From Limnoperna fortunei (taxonomy: Eukaryota; Mollusca; Bivalvia; Mytilida; Modiolidae), in NCBI GenBank assembly GCA_944474755.1, contig OX104115.1, positions 53,944,648 to 54,008,647 on the forward strand: 64,000 nucleotides of DNA. The letters are read 5' to 3'. The position numbers and the translations under genes were made by a program. Shown here piece after piece: positions 32,808 to 43,705 of this stretch; the stretch's first letter is position 1; every line of letters starts with the position of its first letter. The notes under the pieces are model-generated. The model worked only from the letters and a program-made list of their open reading frames with translations. It had not been told where the DNA came from and did not search any database.

Positions 32808-33170
32808 CTAAAACTGGTCTAAAGTTATAAATGATATGAATGGAAATTACCCCAATCTATAACTAAGGCATCTATGACGAAATATAAACATCACATAGTG
32901 CCATTTTATTAACAAAATAATTAAAACAAAGTAAATTTAAAAAACACACACAATAACTTAAAAAAAATACACGCACGTCTCGTATTTGTCTTCGAATTTT
33001 GTTTAAAAAAGTTTAGTCTAAAGTTATAAATGATAAATGGAAATTCCACCCACACCCCCCCCCCACCCTTCCCATCAACAACTCATGCATCTGTGACGGA
33101 ATATAAACATCACATAGTGTCATTTTATTAAAAAAATAATTATAAAAGAAATGAAAAAAAAACACAATGA
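32808..33170 (+). repeat. ~200-bp tandem duplication
   Basis: Two diverged copies with CTAAAGTTATAAATGATA, AAATATAAACATCACATAGTG and TCGTATTTGTCTTC. The second contains a C-rich tract near 33054-33065. Confidence 0.7.
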
Positions 33171-33394
33171 ATTAAAAAAATATTTGACCTCGCGTGCCAA
33201 GGCGTACATCTCGTATTTGTCTTCCAACTTTTTTAAAGCGGAAAAAGCGAGAAAGACGAAAAATTTGAAGGCGGAACTGTAACATTTTTTTCACTTCGCG
33301 CTTTCGCGTTAGCATTATTTGTATGTACGTTTGAAGTTTGTTTAACATTATTTTCAAAAAAATTTATTAGTCTATATAATATGGCGTCGATTGT

Positions 33395-33565
33395 TTATAG
33401 GGAAGAGCTGTAGTATCCAACGAAACAGCACACCTTCGATAGGAAAACCGGTGCTCTTTGCAAATTTAGGGATGATTCGAGCACACCCTCTCGCTGTAAG
33501 GGTTGAACAGACAACTCGGTTATCAATAATAGATTACTGCTACCTTAACCACCCAGGTCGAGGTT
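33395..33565 (-). mobile_element. Decayed tRNA-derived SINE, minus orientation
   Basis: The reverse strand reads CCTGGGTGGTTAAGGTAGC (A-box-like), a degenerate B-box region and CCGGTTTTCCTATCGAAGG, the same body block as the SINE at 34405. Confidence 0.5.
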
Positions 33566-33619
33566 TTTTTATTATTATAAACTCTTAAAAAGATCATTTG
33601 TCGTGGTTTGATCAGTTTT

Positions 33620-33915
33620 CTTTCTGTGCCACAGTTCCAAGAATCCCGGTGTATAATACTAAATAAGATTTACGACAAAAGCGAAAACATCAATATATTT
33701 TATTCACTATCTCATTGTGTCACATGAATTTACACAGAATTAAATCTCAAATAAAGAATAAACTACTGTGCCACAGTTCCCAAGAATTCCCCTGTATAAT
33801 ACTTGATAAGATTTACGACCAAAGCGAAAATATCTATTTATATATTTTATTCACTATCTCATTGTGTCACATGATTTTACACAAAATTTAATCTTAAATA
33901 AAGAATAAACCACTA
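33620..33915 (+). repeat. ~145-bp tandem duplication
   Basis: Two copies beginning TGTGCCACAGTTCC and ending AATAAAGAATAAAC(C)AC, about 90% alike by eye. Confidence 0.8.
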
Positions 33916-34239
33916 AACGCGTTTGTATATAGAAGCTAATGAGTTAAAGATGCGAACATGTAAGCGTAATATAAAAAGCAGTTCTGCTTTCCCATTTTAG
34001 CCTTCACAATTTCACAATTTGTTTATTTTACGATGTCTGTTATAGTCATTCGATAAGTAATGATATATAAGTATAAATGGTTTCCTTTAAATTCGGAAGT
34101 GTTGGAAATTAGTTACTAGGTTTCACACAGCTGCCCAGTGCGTCCTCAGCTGGCGGACATGGGATGTGCTCTCGTGTTTTTTTTAAAGGGGGGATGGGGG
34201 TTGGTTCAGGTCATTTTAGAATTGCCGCGAGCATAGTGA

Positions 34240-34760
34240 CGCGTTTAGAGAGTGTCACGCTCCTTGCACGATTAGGATCTCTTTTGTAGATTTCGAAAAG
34301 AAGTAGGCTTTAAAAAGTAAATTTTCCGCCCCTACCCATACCCCATATTTTTCCAATGGAATTTAAAATTTTTGCCCTCTTGTGCATCTTTTTCTAATTG
34401 ATTGAGGGGGCCTTGGTGGCAGAGTTGTTAGTTCGTCTATTATTGATCATGTGGTCTGTCAACACTAAAGTTGCGGGTTCGAGTCTCACTGCGGGCAGGA
34501 TGCACTCGACTTAATTGAAAAGGAGCCAGTTTTCCTACCGAAGGTCCGGGTTTTCTCCGGGTACTCCGGCTTCCTCCTTCAATATAATCTGGACACCATG
34601 ATATAGCTGAAAAATTTCTGAAAGTGCTTTGTACAATATTTAAACAAACAAACAAACAAATCTAATTGATTGTTATTTAACTTATTCTCGTCATGAATAA
34701 AGCTGAAATACTCTCACTGAAAGAAAAGCAAACATCTAATCAATCAATCAATGAAATAAG
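34240..34760 (+). mobile_element. LINE-like 3' tail, split by a SINE
   Basis: Matches 20190-20480 (GTGTCACGCTCCTTGCACGA, TAGATTTCGAAAAGAAGTAGG, terminal (AATC)n). It is interrupted by the SINE at 34405-34660. Confidence 0.65.
34405..34660 (+). mobile_element. Complete tRNA-derived SINE with 12-bp target duplication
   Basis: Flanked by TCTAATTGATTG at 34393-34404 and 34661-34672. The head has an A box in TTGGTGGCAGAGTTG and a B box in GGGTTCGAGTCTC. The body has TTTTCCTACCGAAGG and GGTACTCCGGCTTCCTCC-like sequence, and the tail is (AAAC)n. The layout agrees with known bivalve tRNA-head SINEs. Confidence 0.85.
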
Positions 34761-34983
34761 TTATTGTTTAGATTGAATGACAATCTTTCAAAGGGCAAGT
34801 TTTGAAAAGGTTCTGTTTTATTAATATGACTGTGTAATGACAATGTTAAAACCGATCTTCATAGACCTAAAGAATAATGACGTTTTGTTAAAAAAATTAC
34901 TATTTCGTTCTCTAACACGTGTCTATCTGTATCACATTTTTACGCTTAACTGCAGTATTCGCAGACAATTCTCCCCGGCGTTA

Positions 34984-35190
34984 TTGGGGCCTCGGTGGCT
35001 GATTGGATAGTCATTTACTAGTTATCACAAGCCAGTTAACAGGTTGCGGATTTTTGAACGACTGCAGATAAGGGGTGCCCGACTCCAACTTAATTGACAA
35101 AGATTGTCCATTTTAACCTGTACTCCGACTTCCTCCCACCCAACCCCCAATAAAAACTTGACGCCATGAAATAAATGAAACAATCCTGCG
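34984..35190 (+). mobile_element. Second, decayed SINE
   Basis: GGGGCCTCGGTGGCTGATTG head, degenerate B box, GTACTCCGACTTCCTCCC body block and GACGCCATGAAATAAATG. No clear target duplication. Confidence 0.65.
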
Positions 35191-35407
35191 TAATTGTAAG
35201 TATACTTTTTTAACTTCTTTTATTGCCTGTCAAATTGCGACCAGAATCGCTGTATATTTTACAATGCAACTTTTTGTTTAGTAAACAATGTGTTTTGATT
35301 GACAATGGTTGTTCAACAGTTCAACAATTGTTTATACACAACAGTTTTATAATTGTATTTAAAAATGTTGTAGACTAAATAAAAACACGCAGGCATACAT
35401 TTAAGTA

Positions 35408-36786
35408 ACTAGTAATGATGTCAAAAAGAGGCCAAGTCCTTTCCTAAATGTGAAATAAATATGTTTCTGATTGGGGGAGTCTGGTCGGCTAAATATACGA
35501 AAAAAATATACACGAAACAGATCGCAAAAAATAAAAAAAGAGAATCAATATTGGATTACGAAAAGTAAACATTTACCTCGTCGCTACTGATGCGCCTTAA
35601 ATCGAAGTACTTTTTGTAAGGTTTACAGGGCTCGACCCGCAGATATGTCCTGCCTTAAAGAAATTTGCTTAATTATTTAATATAAATAAAATAGTTTTTT
35701 CTTTAAATAGTTTTATTTATTTTATTTTTTAGAACGAGACATTGTATAAACTATTTTTTTTTGAATACTTGCGTTTATTTTATTATAAATGTCATTATAA
35801 ATGCATATATAAGATACAAAGACGCAGAATTCGTTTATCTTTAAATTATTAATTTACACGCATCCGTCAATAAACTGACCGATTTATGCATATAATTAAA
35901 TGACGGATTCTGGATCGCACTGATTGGACTGATCGCACTGATCGCTGACGGTTACCAAGGTAATGACGGATTCATAATTTCGGACGGATGTATTCATCAT
36001 CAATCAGTCAGCGATACGTCAGCATTCCAAAATCCGTCAGCAATCAGTGATCAATCAGTCAAAGTGTTGCGTTAACGGGTGCAAGTACTGTAACTAGTAA
36101 TGGTGTCAAAAAGAGGCCACGTCCTTTCCTGAATGAAAGTAAATCTGTTGCTGATTGGGGGAGTCGGGTCGGCTTAAAATATACATGTAACAGGTCGCAG
36201 AAAATAAAATAGGCCGAAATCACGAGTCGCGGAAATAAAAAAAGAGAATCAATAAAGGATTACGAAAATAAAACATTTACGTCGTCGCTACTGATGTGCT
36301 AAAATAAAAGGTTTTTTTTTAAAGTTTACAGGGCGCAACCCGCAAATATGTCCTGTTTTAAAGAAATTTGCGTTATTGTATAATATAAAGAAAATAGTTT
36401 TTTCTTTATATATGTTTACTTATGTTATTTTTAACAATGAGACATTGTTTTAACTCGTCTTTTGAATACTGGCGTTTATTTTATTATAAATTTTATTATA
36501 AATGCATATATTATATACAAATCACGCAAAATTCGTTTTATCTTTAAATTATTAGTGTATACGTATCCGTCAATAAACTGACCGATTTATGCATCTAATT
36601 AAATGACGGATTCTGGATCGCACTGATTGAACTGATCGCTGACGGTTACCAAGGTAATGACGGATTCATAATTTTTGACGGATGTATTCATCATCAATCA
36701 GTCAGCGACCCGTCAGCGTTCCAAAATCCGTCACCAATCAGTTATCAATCAGTCTAAGTGTTGCGTTTACGGGTGCAAGTACTGTA
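35408..36786 (+). repeat. Tandem duplication (685 + 694 bp) at insertion's right end
   Basis: Unit 1 is 35408-36092 and unit 2 is 36093-36786. Each runs from ACTAGTAATG to AGTACTGTA. The final nine bases of each unit are gene C exon sequence, so the duplication happened after insertion, at a GTA microhomology. Confidence 0.75.
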
Positions 36787-37036
36787 TGATCATTTACCAA
36801 AAGAACTCATACATGTCTTCATTCAGTTGTATTTACATCGAAATAAACATACCAATGGGACAGGAAGTTCAGTGCTCATTATTAATATATATCCAGATGG
36901 TATTGACTTTAAAATGAGAACATATTTGAATGATTATAAGTCTTCAAAATCGAAGCATAGCATGAAATTGATATCGAAAGTACTCTGTATTTTATTTTTT
37001 TTTACTGTTATAAGTATTGCTCCCGCTTGTGTATAA

Positions 37037-37479
37037 ATGACGTAAAGATTATTGAAAGGCCGACCTTATTTAGCTGTATTTTTCCTCATTTGCATTTGTA
37101 GTTGCAAAACTTACAAAGGATGTATATCAGCTTTATTTGAAGTGAGAAACTGGTGAGTAGTTAACATTCCGTGTTATTTGTTACTGTAGCCATTGACGTT
37201 TTGTATTCTTAGTAATAGAAGTTTGTAAATAATATTCAGATTAGGGATTTCTAGTATTTAAGACGATTTGTATTAATCACTTGGTTCATTTGCATTTATA
37301 TTAAGCATACTATACATATGTGTATAACGTCTCGTATGTTGGAACATTTATTTCAAGCTATTTTACGTCTATTATCCCCATTGAAACTTTGATTTTTTTT
37401 CTCGTACTCCCTGACTAAAAGCTTTAATGACCGTCTTTATCTGCAACATTCTTTTTTATCCATAGTTAAAAATGCATAC

Positions 37480-37525
<46 letters not shown>

Positions 37526-37549
37526 GGAGTTTTATTCGACAAATATATA
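37037..37549. other. DNA downstream of gene C, with (ATT)n
   Basis: No gene. An (ATT)n microsatellite lies at about 37480-37525. Confidence 0.6.
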
Positions 37550-37841
37550 TTATATACCAAAACAACATGATTACTATATATACTCATCCTCGGGTAGCAA
37601 TATATAGAAGTTTAAGGTTCAGTTAAAGTGAGAAAATTCCGGATCAATATTTTATGATTTATTTACATTATTTATTAATATTGAAACTAAATGACTGAGG
37701 CCATATGTTGATAAGTCTGTGTCTATAATTTTCACAAAAACTCCGTCATTCCGTCATTTGTATAGTTGCATAATCCTCTAAACTAAACTTTACCATGTCA
37801 ATCCGACGGGATTTTGCCTGTCAAAATTAAAAACTGCTACC

Positions 37842-38302
37842 GCGTTTGGTCGAGTTTATGGTCCTTTTGGAAATCTTTTATTACACTTTTTGAAATCAAC
37901 AATTCCACAGCTAAACGACGTTCTGAAATGCGGCTAAATTTTAATTTTGAGACATCAATTTTCCATACTAAATTTTGACCTTGTTTTGAACGGATGTGTA
38001 CGTTAGGAAAATTCCATTGTTGTCTATTCGAAATCCTTCGGGTAATGTCGTCTGCAGTTTAGGGGGGGAAAGTCTCGCGGTTTGTCCGAATACCATTGTA
38101 CATTACGAAAGCAGACGAACGTTTGTAAACAGCATTAGACCCCTTTAGAAACAAAAATGGCTCACTTCCTTTGGAAAATCGATCTACCAAAAGGAAAATT
38201 AAGATGCATTTCAAAACGCCGTTTAGCAGTAGAAAATAATTGTTGATTTCAAAAGTGTAATAAAAGATTTACAAAAAGACCATAAACTCGACCAAACTTA
38301 AA
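37842..38302. mobile_element. Foldback element with ~100-bp inverted arms
   Basis: GTTTGGTCGAGTTTATGGTC at the left is matched in inverse by GACCATAAACTCGACCAAAC at the right. The arms are roughly 85-90% alike with about 250 bp between them. No coding content. Confidence 0.7.
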
Positions 38303-38678
38303 CTTTTTCATTTTAAATTAACCCAAAACTTTTTTAATAGTTGTTTCTTAGTCCGCTAAACGGGGACGTGCCGTGCTGTTACTTGTTAATAGAAGCAACT
38401 ATTAAAAAAGTTTTGGGTTAATTTAAAATGAGAAAGTATTTATCTTCTAGACTTGTATATTATTATTTTTTGTTTATGCTGTATCGACATGTTTGTCGAT
38501 TCGATACTAAATAAGTGTACTGGTTTAGCAGAATTCTTTTATACTCTTTATATAATATTTTGAACTGCCTGTATTGTGTATTAACACGATCCCAGTGGAC
38601 TTATATTATTCCATCTCCCTATGAAAAAAAATATTATTCCATCTCCCAATGAAGAATATCTTAAACATTTAGAGTTAA

Positions 38679-38722
38679 ACGCCACTGATGAGTCTTAAGT
38701 AGACGAAACGAGCGTCTGGCGT
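38679..38722 (+). ncRNA. Hammerhead ribozyme in older retrozyme copy
   Basis: ACGCCA-CTGATGA-GTCT...AGAC-GAAA, stem III ACG-AG-CGT, then C^TGGCGT. All core bases are intact. Stem III is a 3-bp variant of the array consensus. Confidence 0.8.
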
Positions 38723-39096
38723 AATGAATTTGTCACCTTGATAATTTTGATTACATCTGGTTGGAATATTTGAGCAAAGCCAAGTAACAGCACGGCACGT
38801 CCCCGGTTAGCGGACTGAGAAGCAACTATAAAAAAAAGTTTTGGGTTCATTTAAAATGAGAAAGTTAAAGATTAATGTGTTATGATTGTTTACGTTATTT
38901 ATTTATATTGACTCTCAATGACTAAGGCCATTCGTTGGTTAGTCTGTGTCTAAATTTATGACAAGAAACACCGTCATTTGTATCGTTGCATAATCTTCTA
39001 GACTTGTATATTATTATTTTTTGTTTATGCTGTATCGACATGTTTGTCGATCCGATACTAAATAAGTGTACTGGTTTAGCAGAATTTTTTTAGACT

Positions 39097-39147
<51 letters not shown>

Positions 39148-39224
39148 TAGCGTAAACAATTATAACACATTAATCTTAAACTATCCGCTGGGTAGATATG
39201 TTATATGGTTGTCACAATACTTAT

Positions 39225-39689
39225 ACGTTTATATATATATATACGTCTACAAATTAAGCCCAACACTGTTTGAATTAGATTTTTAACACTGTCAAATTTT
39301 TGCTTTCCCTCAGCGGGATTCGAACTCACACCGTTGTGACACTATGGCACCAATTCGCCTGCACTATGTCCAGCGGTCTAGACCCCTCGGCCAAATCCGC
39401 TATATCAAAATATAGCTTCATTAACCGGGGTGAATCTTAGACATAGACATAGTACATGTGTACTAGCGTGTGACGATGGAATTTTCGTAACCAATACGTA
39501 TTAATCTGACAGTAATCTAATTCAGCATTTTTGTATATATTATATAGGATGACAAAGTTACTTGTCATGCAGTCACCGTAAGTAAATTATATACAAACGT
39601 CTAAGTATTGTGACAACCATATAATATATCTATCCAGCGGATTTCTGAAACATCAGAAATACAGGGTTAATATCAAATATTTATATATA
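39225..39689 (-). repeat. 446-bp tRNA-like repeat, copy 1 (left part)
   Basis: Same unit as the array at 43706-46440. The tRNA-like part is at 39306-39400. The copy is interrupted at its TATATA by the transposon at 39690. Confidence 0.8.
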
Positions 39690-42600
39690 CAGTTAGGTGC
39701 AGTCCTAACATAACATAAAGTTAACTTAAACCAGTCCAAATCTCTGGTCAAAATCTCTGCTTTTGCGAAAAAATATCTCTGCTTTTTGACCAAAAACCAG
39801 TCAATTTGACCGCTTTAACAGGACAAAATTTTGTCCAAATGTCTGCTTTAAATATTGTCTAATTCTCTGCTTTTGTCAAGTGGACAAAAACGGTCCAAAT
39901 CTCTGCTTTTGTCAAATTGACAAAAACGGTCAAAATCTCTGCTTTCAAATGTCACGTGACAAAAATGTCCAGTGGACAAAAATTGTCAAAATCTCTGCTT
40001 TTCAATTGTCACGTGACCAAAATGTCCAGTGGACAAAAATTGTCAAAATCTCTGCTTTTCAATAGTCACGTGACAAAAATGTCCAGTGGACAAAATCTCT
40101 GCTTTTCAATTTTCAAGTCACAAAAGGTCCCATTGTACAAACAGTCAAAATATATGCTTTATTTAATCATTTTGTTACAAATTGTCAATTAGACGATCAC
40201 CAAAAATTAGTTAACGAAATCTACGGCAGTCTATTTTAAAGAACGCGATTTCTTTCCCGTCCGCGTTTCGGTAAATGTATAGCAAGCCGTTGTGGTTACA
40301 TATTTTCACTGTAGCTCTCCCTACATTTCTATTATTATTATGTTATTGTTATTATGATTGAGCAATCATATTTTTTGTGTAGTTGAATAAAAATATAAAA
40401 GTATAAATCCTAACCTGTAATATTTTTATTTAATAATAAATACTGTTACAACTCACCTGTATGTCGGTATCATTAAATCTATTATTAATATTTACATTTC
40501 ACTTTTCATTTCACACTAAATAATATTAATTAGTTTTCAAATCTTGGCTGCCTACATCTTAGGATATGCGTTTTAACCTCAAATCCACAATTTAAAACAA
40601 ATCACCCATAAAATCCCAAATTAAAACCTCTTCTTCATATCAAATCACTCCTGAGAAAATAGAAATATAAAATTACAACTATATTAAATGCATTATATCA
40701 CTCCAGAAACTTTTGCGATGCAATTAAACAACATATTTCTCATACAAAATCACTCCAAATACTTAAACGATGCAATTGAAAACCCTATTTCACATATCAA
40801 ATCAATCCTGATCCCATAGCCATGCAATTAAGAACCATATTTCACGTATGAAATTAATCCTGAGACATTTATAATGCAAATATAAACTATATTTAACATA
40901 TAAAAGCAATCAGGAGACTATAGCAATGCAATTTAAACCATATTCCACATATAAAGTTACTCTGGAGACCTTAGCCATGTGATTAAAAAGAATATTTTAG
41001 ATATAAAATCACTAAAGAAACTAAAGCTATGCAATTAAAAACTATATTTCACATATAAAGTTACTCTAAAGACCTTAGCCATGCAATTAAAAACCATATT
41101 TTGCATATAAATTCAATCCTGAAACCTTGGCAATACCATTAAAACAAAATATTCAACATATAAAATCAATCCTGACACCATAGTGATCATGGTGATGGAA
41201 TTAAAAACCATATTTCACATATAAAATCAATCCTGAAACTTTTAAAATACAATTAATATCTATATTCACATATAAAATCTCTAATGATACTGAAGCAATG
41301 TAATCAAAAACCATATTTCACATATAAAATCACTCTGGAGACCTAAGTGATGCAATTAAAAACCATATTTAACATACAAAATCACTAATGACACTGAAGC
41401 AATGAAATTAAAAACTCTATTTCACATATAAAGTCACTCTGGAGACCTTAGCCATGCAATTCCAAACCATATTTTACATATAAAATCAATCCTGAGACAA
41501 TATAGATGGAATTAAAACCATATTCTGCATATAAATCAATCAAGAAACCTTGGCAATACAATTAAACAATATATTTAACAAATAAAATCACTAGAAAGAC
41601 TTTAGCAGTGTAATCAAAAATCATATGTCACAAATAAAATCACTCTGGAGACCTAAGTGATGCAATTAAAATCCATATTTAACATATAAAATCAATCTCG
41701 AGACTTTAGCAATGCAACTAGAATTAAGAAACCATATTTCACATATAAAATCAAACCTGAAGCCTTGGTTATGCCATAAAAAACAATATCTCACATATAG
41801 AATCACTCTGGAGACCTAAGAGATGCAATTAAAATCCATATTTAACATATAAAATCAATCTCGACACTTTACAAATGCAACTAGAAACCATATTTCACAT
41901 ATAAAATCACTCTAGAGACCTAAGAGATGCAATTAAAATCCATATTTAACATATAAAATCAATCTCGACACTTTACCAATGCAACTAGAAACCATATTTC
42001 ACATATAAAATCACTCTGGAGACCTAAGAGATGCAATTAAAATCCATATTTAACAGATAAAATCAATCTCGACACTTTACCAATGCAACTAGAAACCATT
42101 TTTCACATATAAAATCATTCCTGAAGCCTTGGTTAAGCCATAATAAACAATATCTCACATATAAAATCACCCTGGAGACATAAGAGATGCAATTAAAATC
42201 CATATTAGATGCAATTAAAATCCATATTTAACATATAAAACCAATCTCTAGACTTTAGCAGTGCAAGTAGAAACCATATTTCACATATAAAATCATTCCT
42301 GTAGCCTTGGTTATGCCATAAAAAACAATATCTCGGATATAAAATCACTCTGGAAACCTAAGCTATGCAATTAAAATCCATATTTAACATATAAAATCAA
42401 TCTCGAGACTTTAGCAATGCAACTAGAAACCATATTTCATATATAAAATCATTCCTGTGACCATAGTGATGGTACAAAAAAACTATATTTTACATATAAT
42501 ATCAATCCTGAGACCTGAGCTATAAAAGTAAAAACCATACTTTTATGTATAAAATCACTCTGGGGATATTAGTGATGGAATTAAAACCATATTTTACATA

Positions 42601-43703
42601 TAAAACTATTCCTAATACCCAAAAGATGCAACCAAAATGTGGGTTTAACCATTGTAAATATAAGATATTTCACATTATTGTTTAATTGTTGTGTACTTTA
42701 ATAAGATTTAGTTGTTAAAATACAGAACTCTCATATATTTTTAACCTTTTTTTATTATTACATGTATCACACATTTTGGATATTGAAATGTACTTTCAAT
42801 TGGATACATGTAGACTTAATTTATATTTTGAATGATTGCTATGTTCAAGAGTTGTAATTTATATAATGATATCGAAGAATTGCTTGAATGATAGATATTT
42901 ATATAACAAAGATATGTCTCACTATATTGGACTATACAGTCATTAATATTTAATTAAAGGAAGCAACGGCGCAATAAGTAATATCATGTTTCCGAGCCGT
43001 AAGATTTAAAACATTTGATATCCTACAGAAACACGTAAATAACAAACAAAACTTCAATTCTTTCATTAACTATAATTTTGTATTTTATCGATAGTTTTTT
43101 TTTGTAGTAGGATTTTAATAAACGACAAAGGATTTGATTTTCATCTTTCGTATACCTTTCATTCCGACAACACGCAGATAAAATAAATGGACGTACGGGG
43201 TACAACCAGTCGGTCTTTCGTAAACAAATTGTTAAAAAACATTAAAAAGATAAAAGTTAAAGCGTATTAAAGTGCAGTCGAAAGGTTAGCAAGTTGACAA
43301 AGTGGACATAAATTTCCAAAATAAAAAAATGTCCAGTGGACAAAATTGTCACGTGACAAAATTGTCACAAAAAATGTCCTGTTGACAAACTTGTCACGTG
43401 ACAAAATTGTCAAGAGAAAAAAAATTATCCAGAGGACAGAAATTGTCAAAAGAAAAAAAGTCCAGTGGACAAAAATTGTCAAAAGAACAAAAATGTCCAG
43501 TGGACAGAAATTGCCAACAAATTGTCAAATGGACAGAAATATATTGTATAAAAAAAATTGTCAAAAGAACAGCCCAAGTTAACTTCGGTTGTCAAAATCT
43601 CTGCTCAAACCAGTCAAATTCTCTGCTCGAAGTTAACTTAAAGCAGTCAGAATCTCTGCTTTTCAAGTTAACTAGCATGTTATGTTAGGACTGCACCCAA
43701 CTG
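39690..43703. mobile_element. 4,014-bp TA-flanked inverted-repeat transposon, non-autonomous
   Basis: Ends CAGTTAGGTGCAGTCCTAAC and, inverted, CAGTTGGGTGCAGTCCTAAC, continuing ATAACAT. It is flanked by TA at 39688-39689 and 43704-43705. Undisturbed copies of the host repeat read TTTATATATACGTCTAC across the site, so the empty site is known. CAGT ends with TA duplication fit the Tc1/mariner (IS630) type. Subterminal zones are packed with GTCACGTGAC, GTCCAGTGGAC and AAATCTCTGCTTTT. No transposase is present. Confidence 0.85.
40600..42650 (+). repeat. ~53-bp minisatellite inside the transposon
   Basis: Roughly 38 copies of a unit like CATATTTCACATATAAAATC + ACTCTGGAGACC + AATGCAATTAAAAAC. Part (about 41800-42060) has a 106-bp double-unit period. 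Confidence 0.8.
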
Positions 43704-43705
43704 TA

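Larger units (their letters stand above)
32472..36777. mobile_element. 4,306-bp insertion in gene C exon
   Basis: Flanked by AGTACT (32466-32471 and 36778-36783). The ends are imperfect inverted repeats: left TGAGATTGAAAACGCAAAAC, right (reversed) TGCACCCGTAAACGCAACAC, followed by clusters of CCGTCAG/ATCAGTCA words. The interior is a patchwork of nested repeats without a transposase, so it is non-autonomous or composite. Superfamily is not assigned. Confidence 0.6.
32344..37036 (+). pseudogene. Gene C: third family member, terminal exon split by 4.3-kb insertion
   Basis: After acceptor TTTTATTCAG (32341-32343) the exon runs 32344-32471, and it resumes at 36784-37036 (TAA). With the insertion set aside the frame is continuous: 128 + 253 nt, 126 aa. 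Landmarks match gene A: IQNILLQ (residues 13-19 of the exon), LPKE (47-50), IQLYL, GTGSSVLIINI (68-78). Unlike A and B, the C-terminus has a hydrophobic stretch (about 105-126), possibly a tail anchor. AGTACT is duplicated on both sides of the insert. The open frame of both halves suggests recent disruption or efficient removal. Function is unknown. Confidence 0.7.
37550..39142 (+). repeat. Diverged retrozyme copies, nested foldback and (TA)n
   Basis: Pieces of the 510-bp retrozyme unit (GAGCAAAGCCAAGTAACAGC, CACGGCACGTCCCC, TGTATCGACATGTTTGTCGA) occur in order, older and more variable than the arrays at 46455-61416. A foldback at 37842-38302 interrupts them, and a (TA)n lies at about 39101-39142. 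Confidence 0.75.

Noticed and set aside
36675..36917. 80-codon frame overlapping gene C's second half
   Set aside because: A shadow frame of the gene C exon and the CCGTCAG repeat. The other frame carries the family pattern.
40600..42650. CRISPR-like array
   Set aside because: The repeats are contiguous and degenerate (about 53 bp) without constant repeats separating unique spacers. The eukaryotic context and the flanking transposon explain it as a minisatellite.
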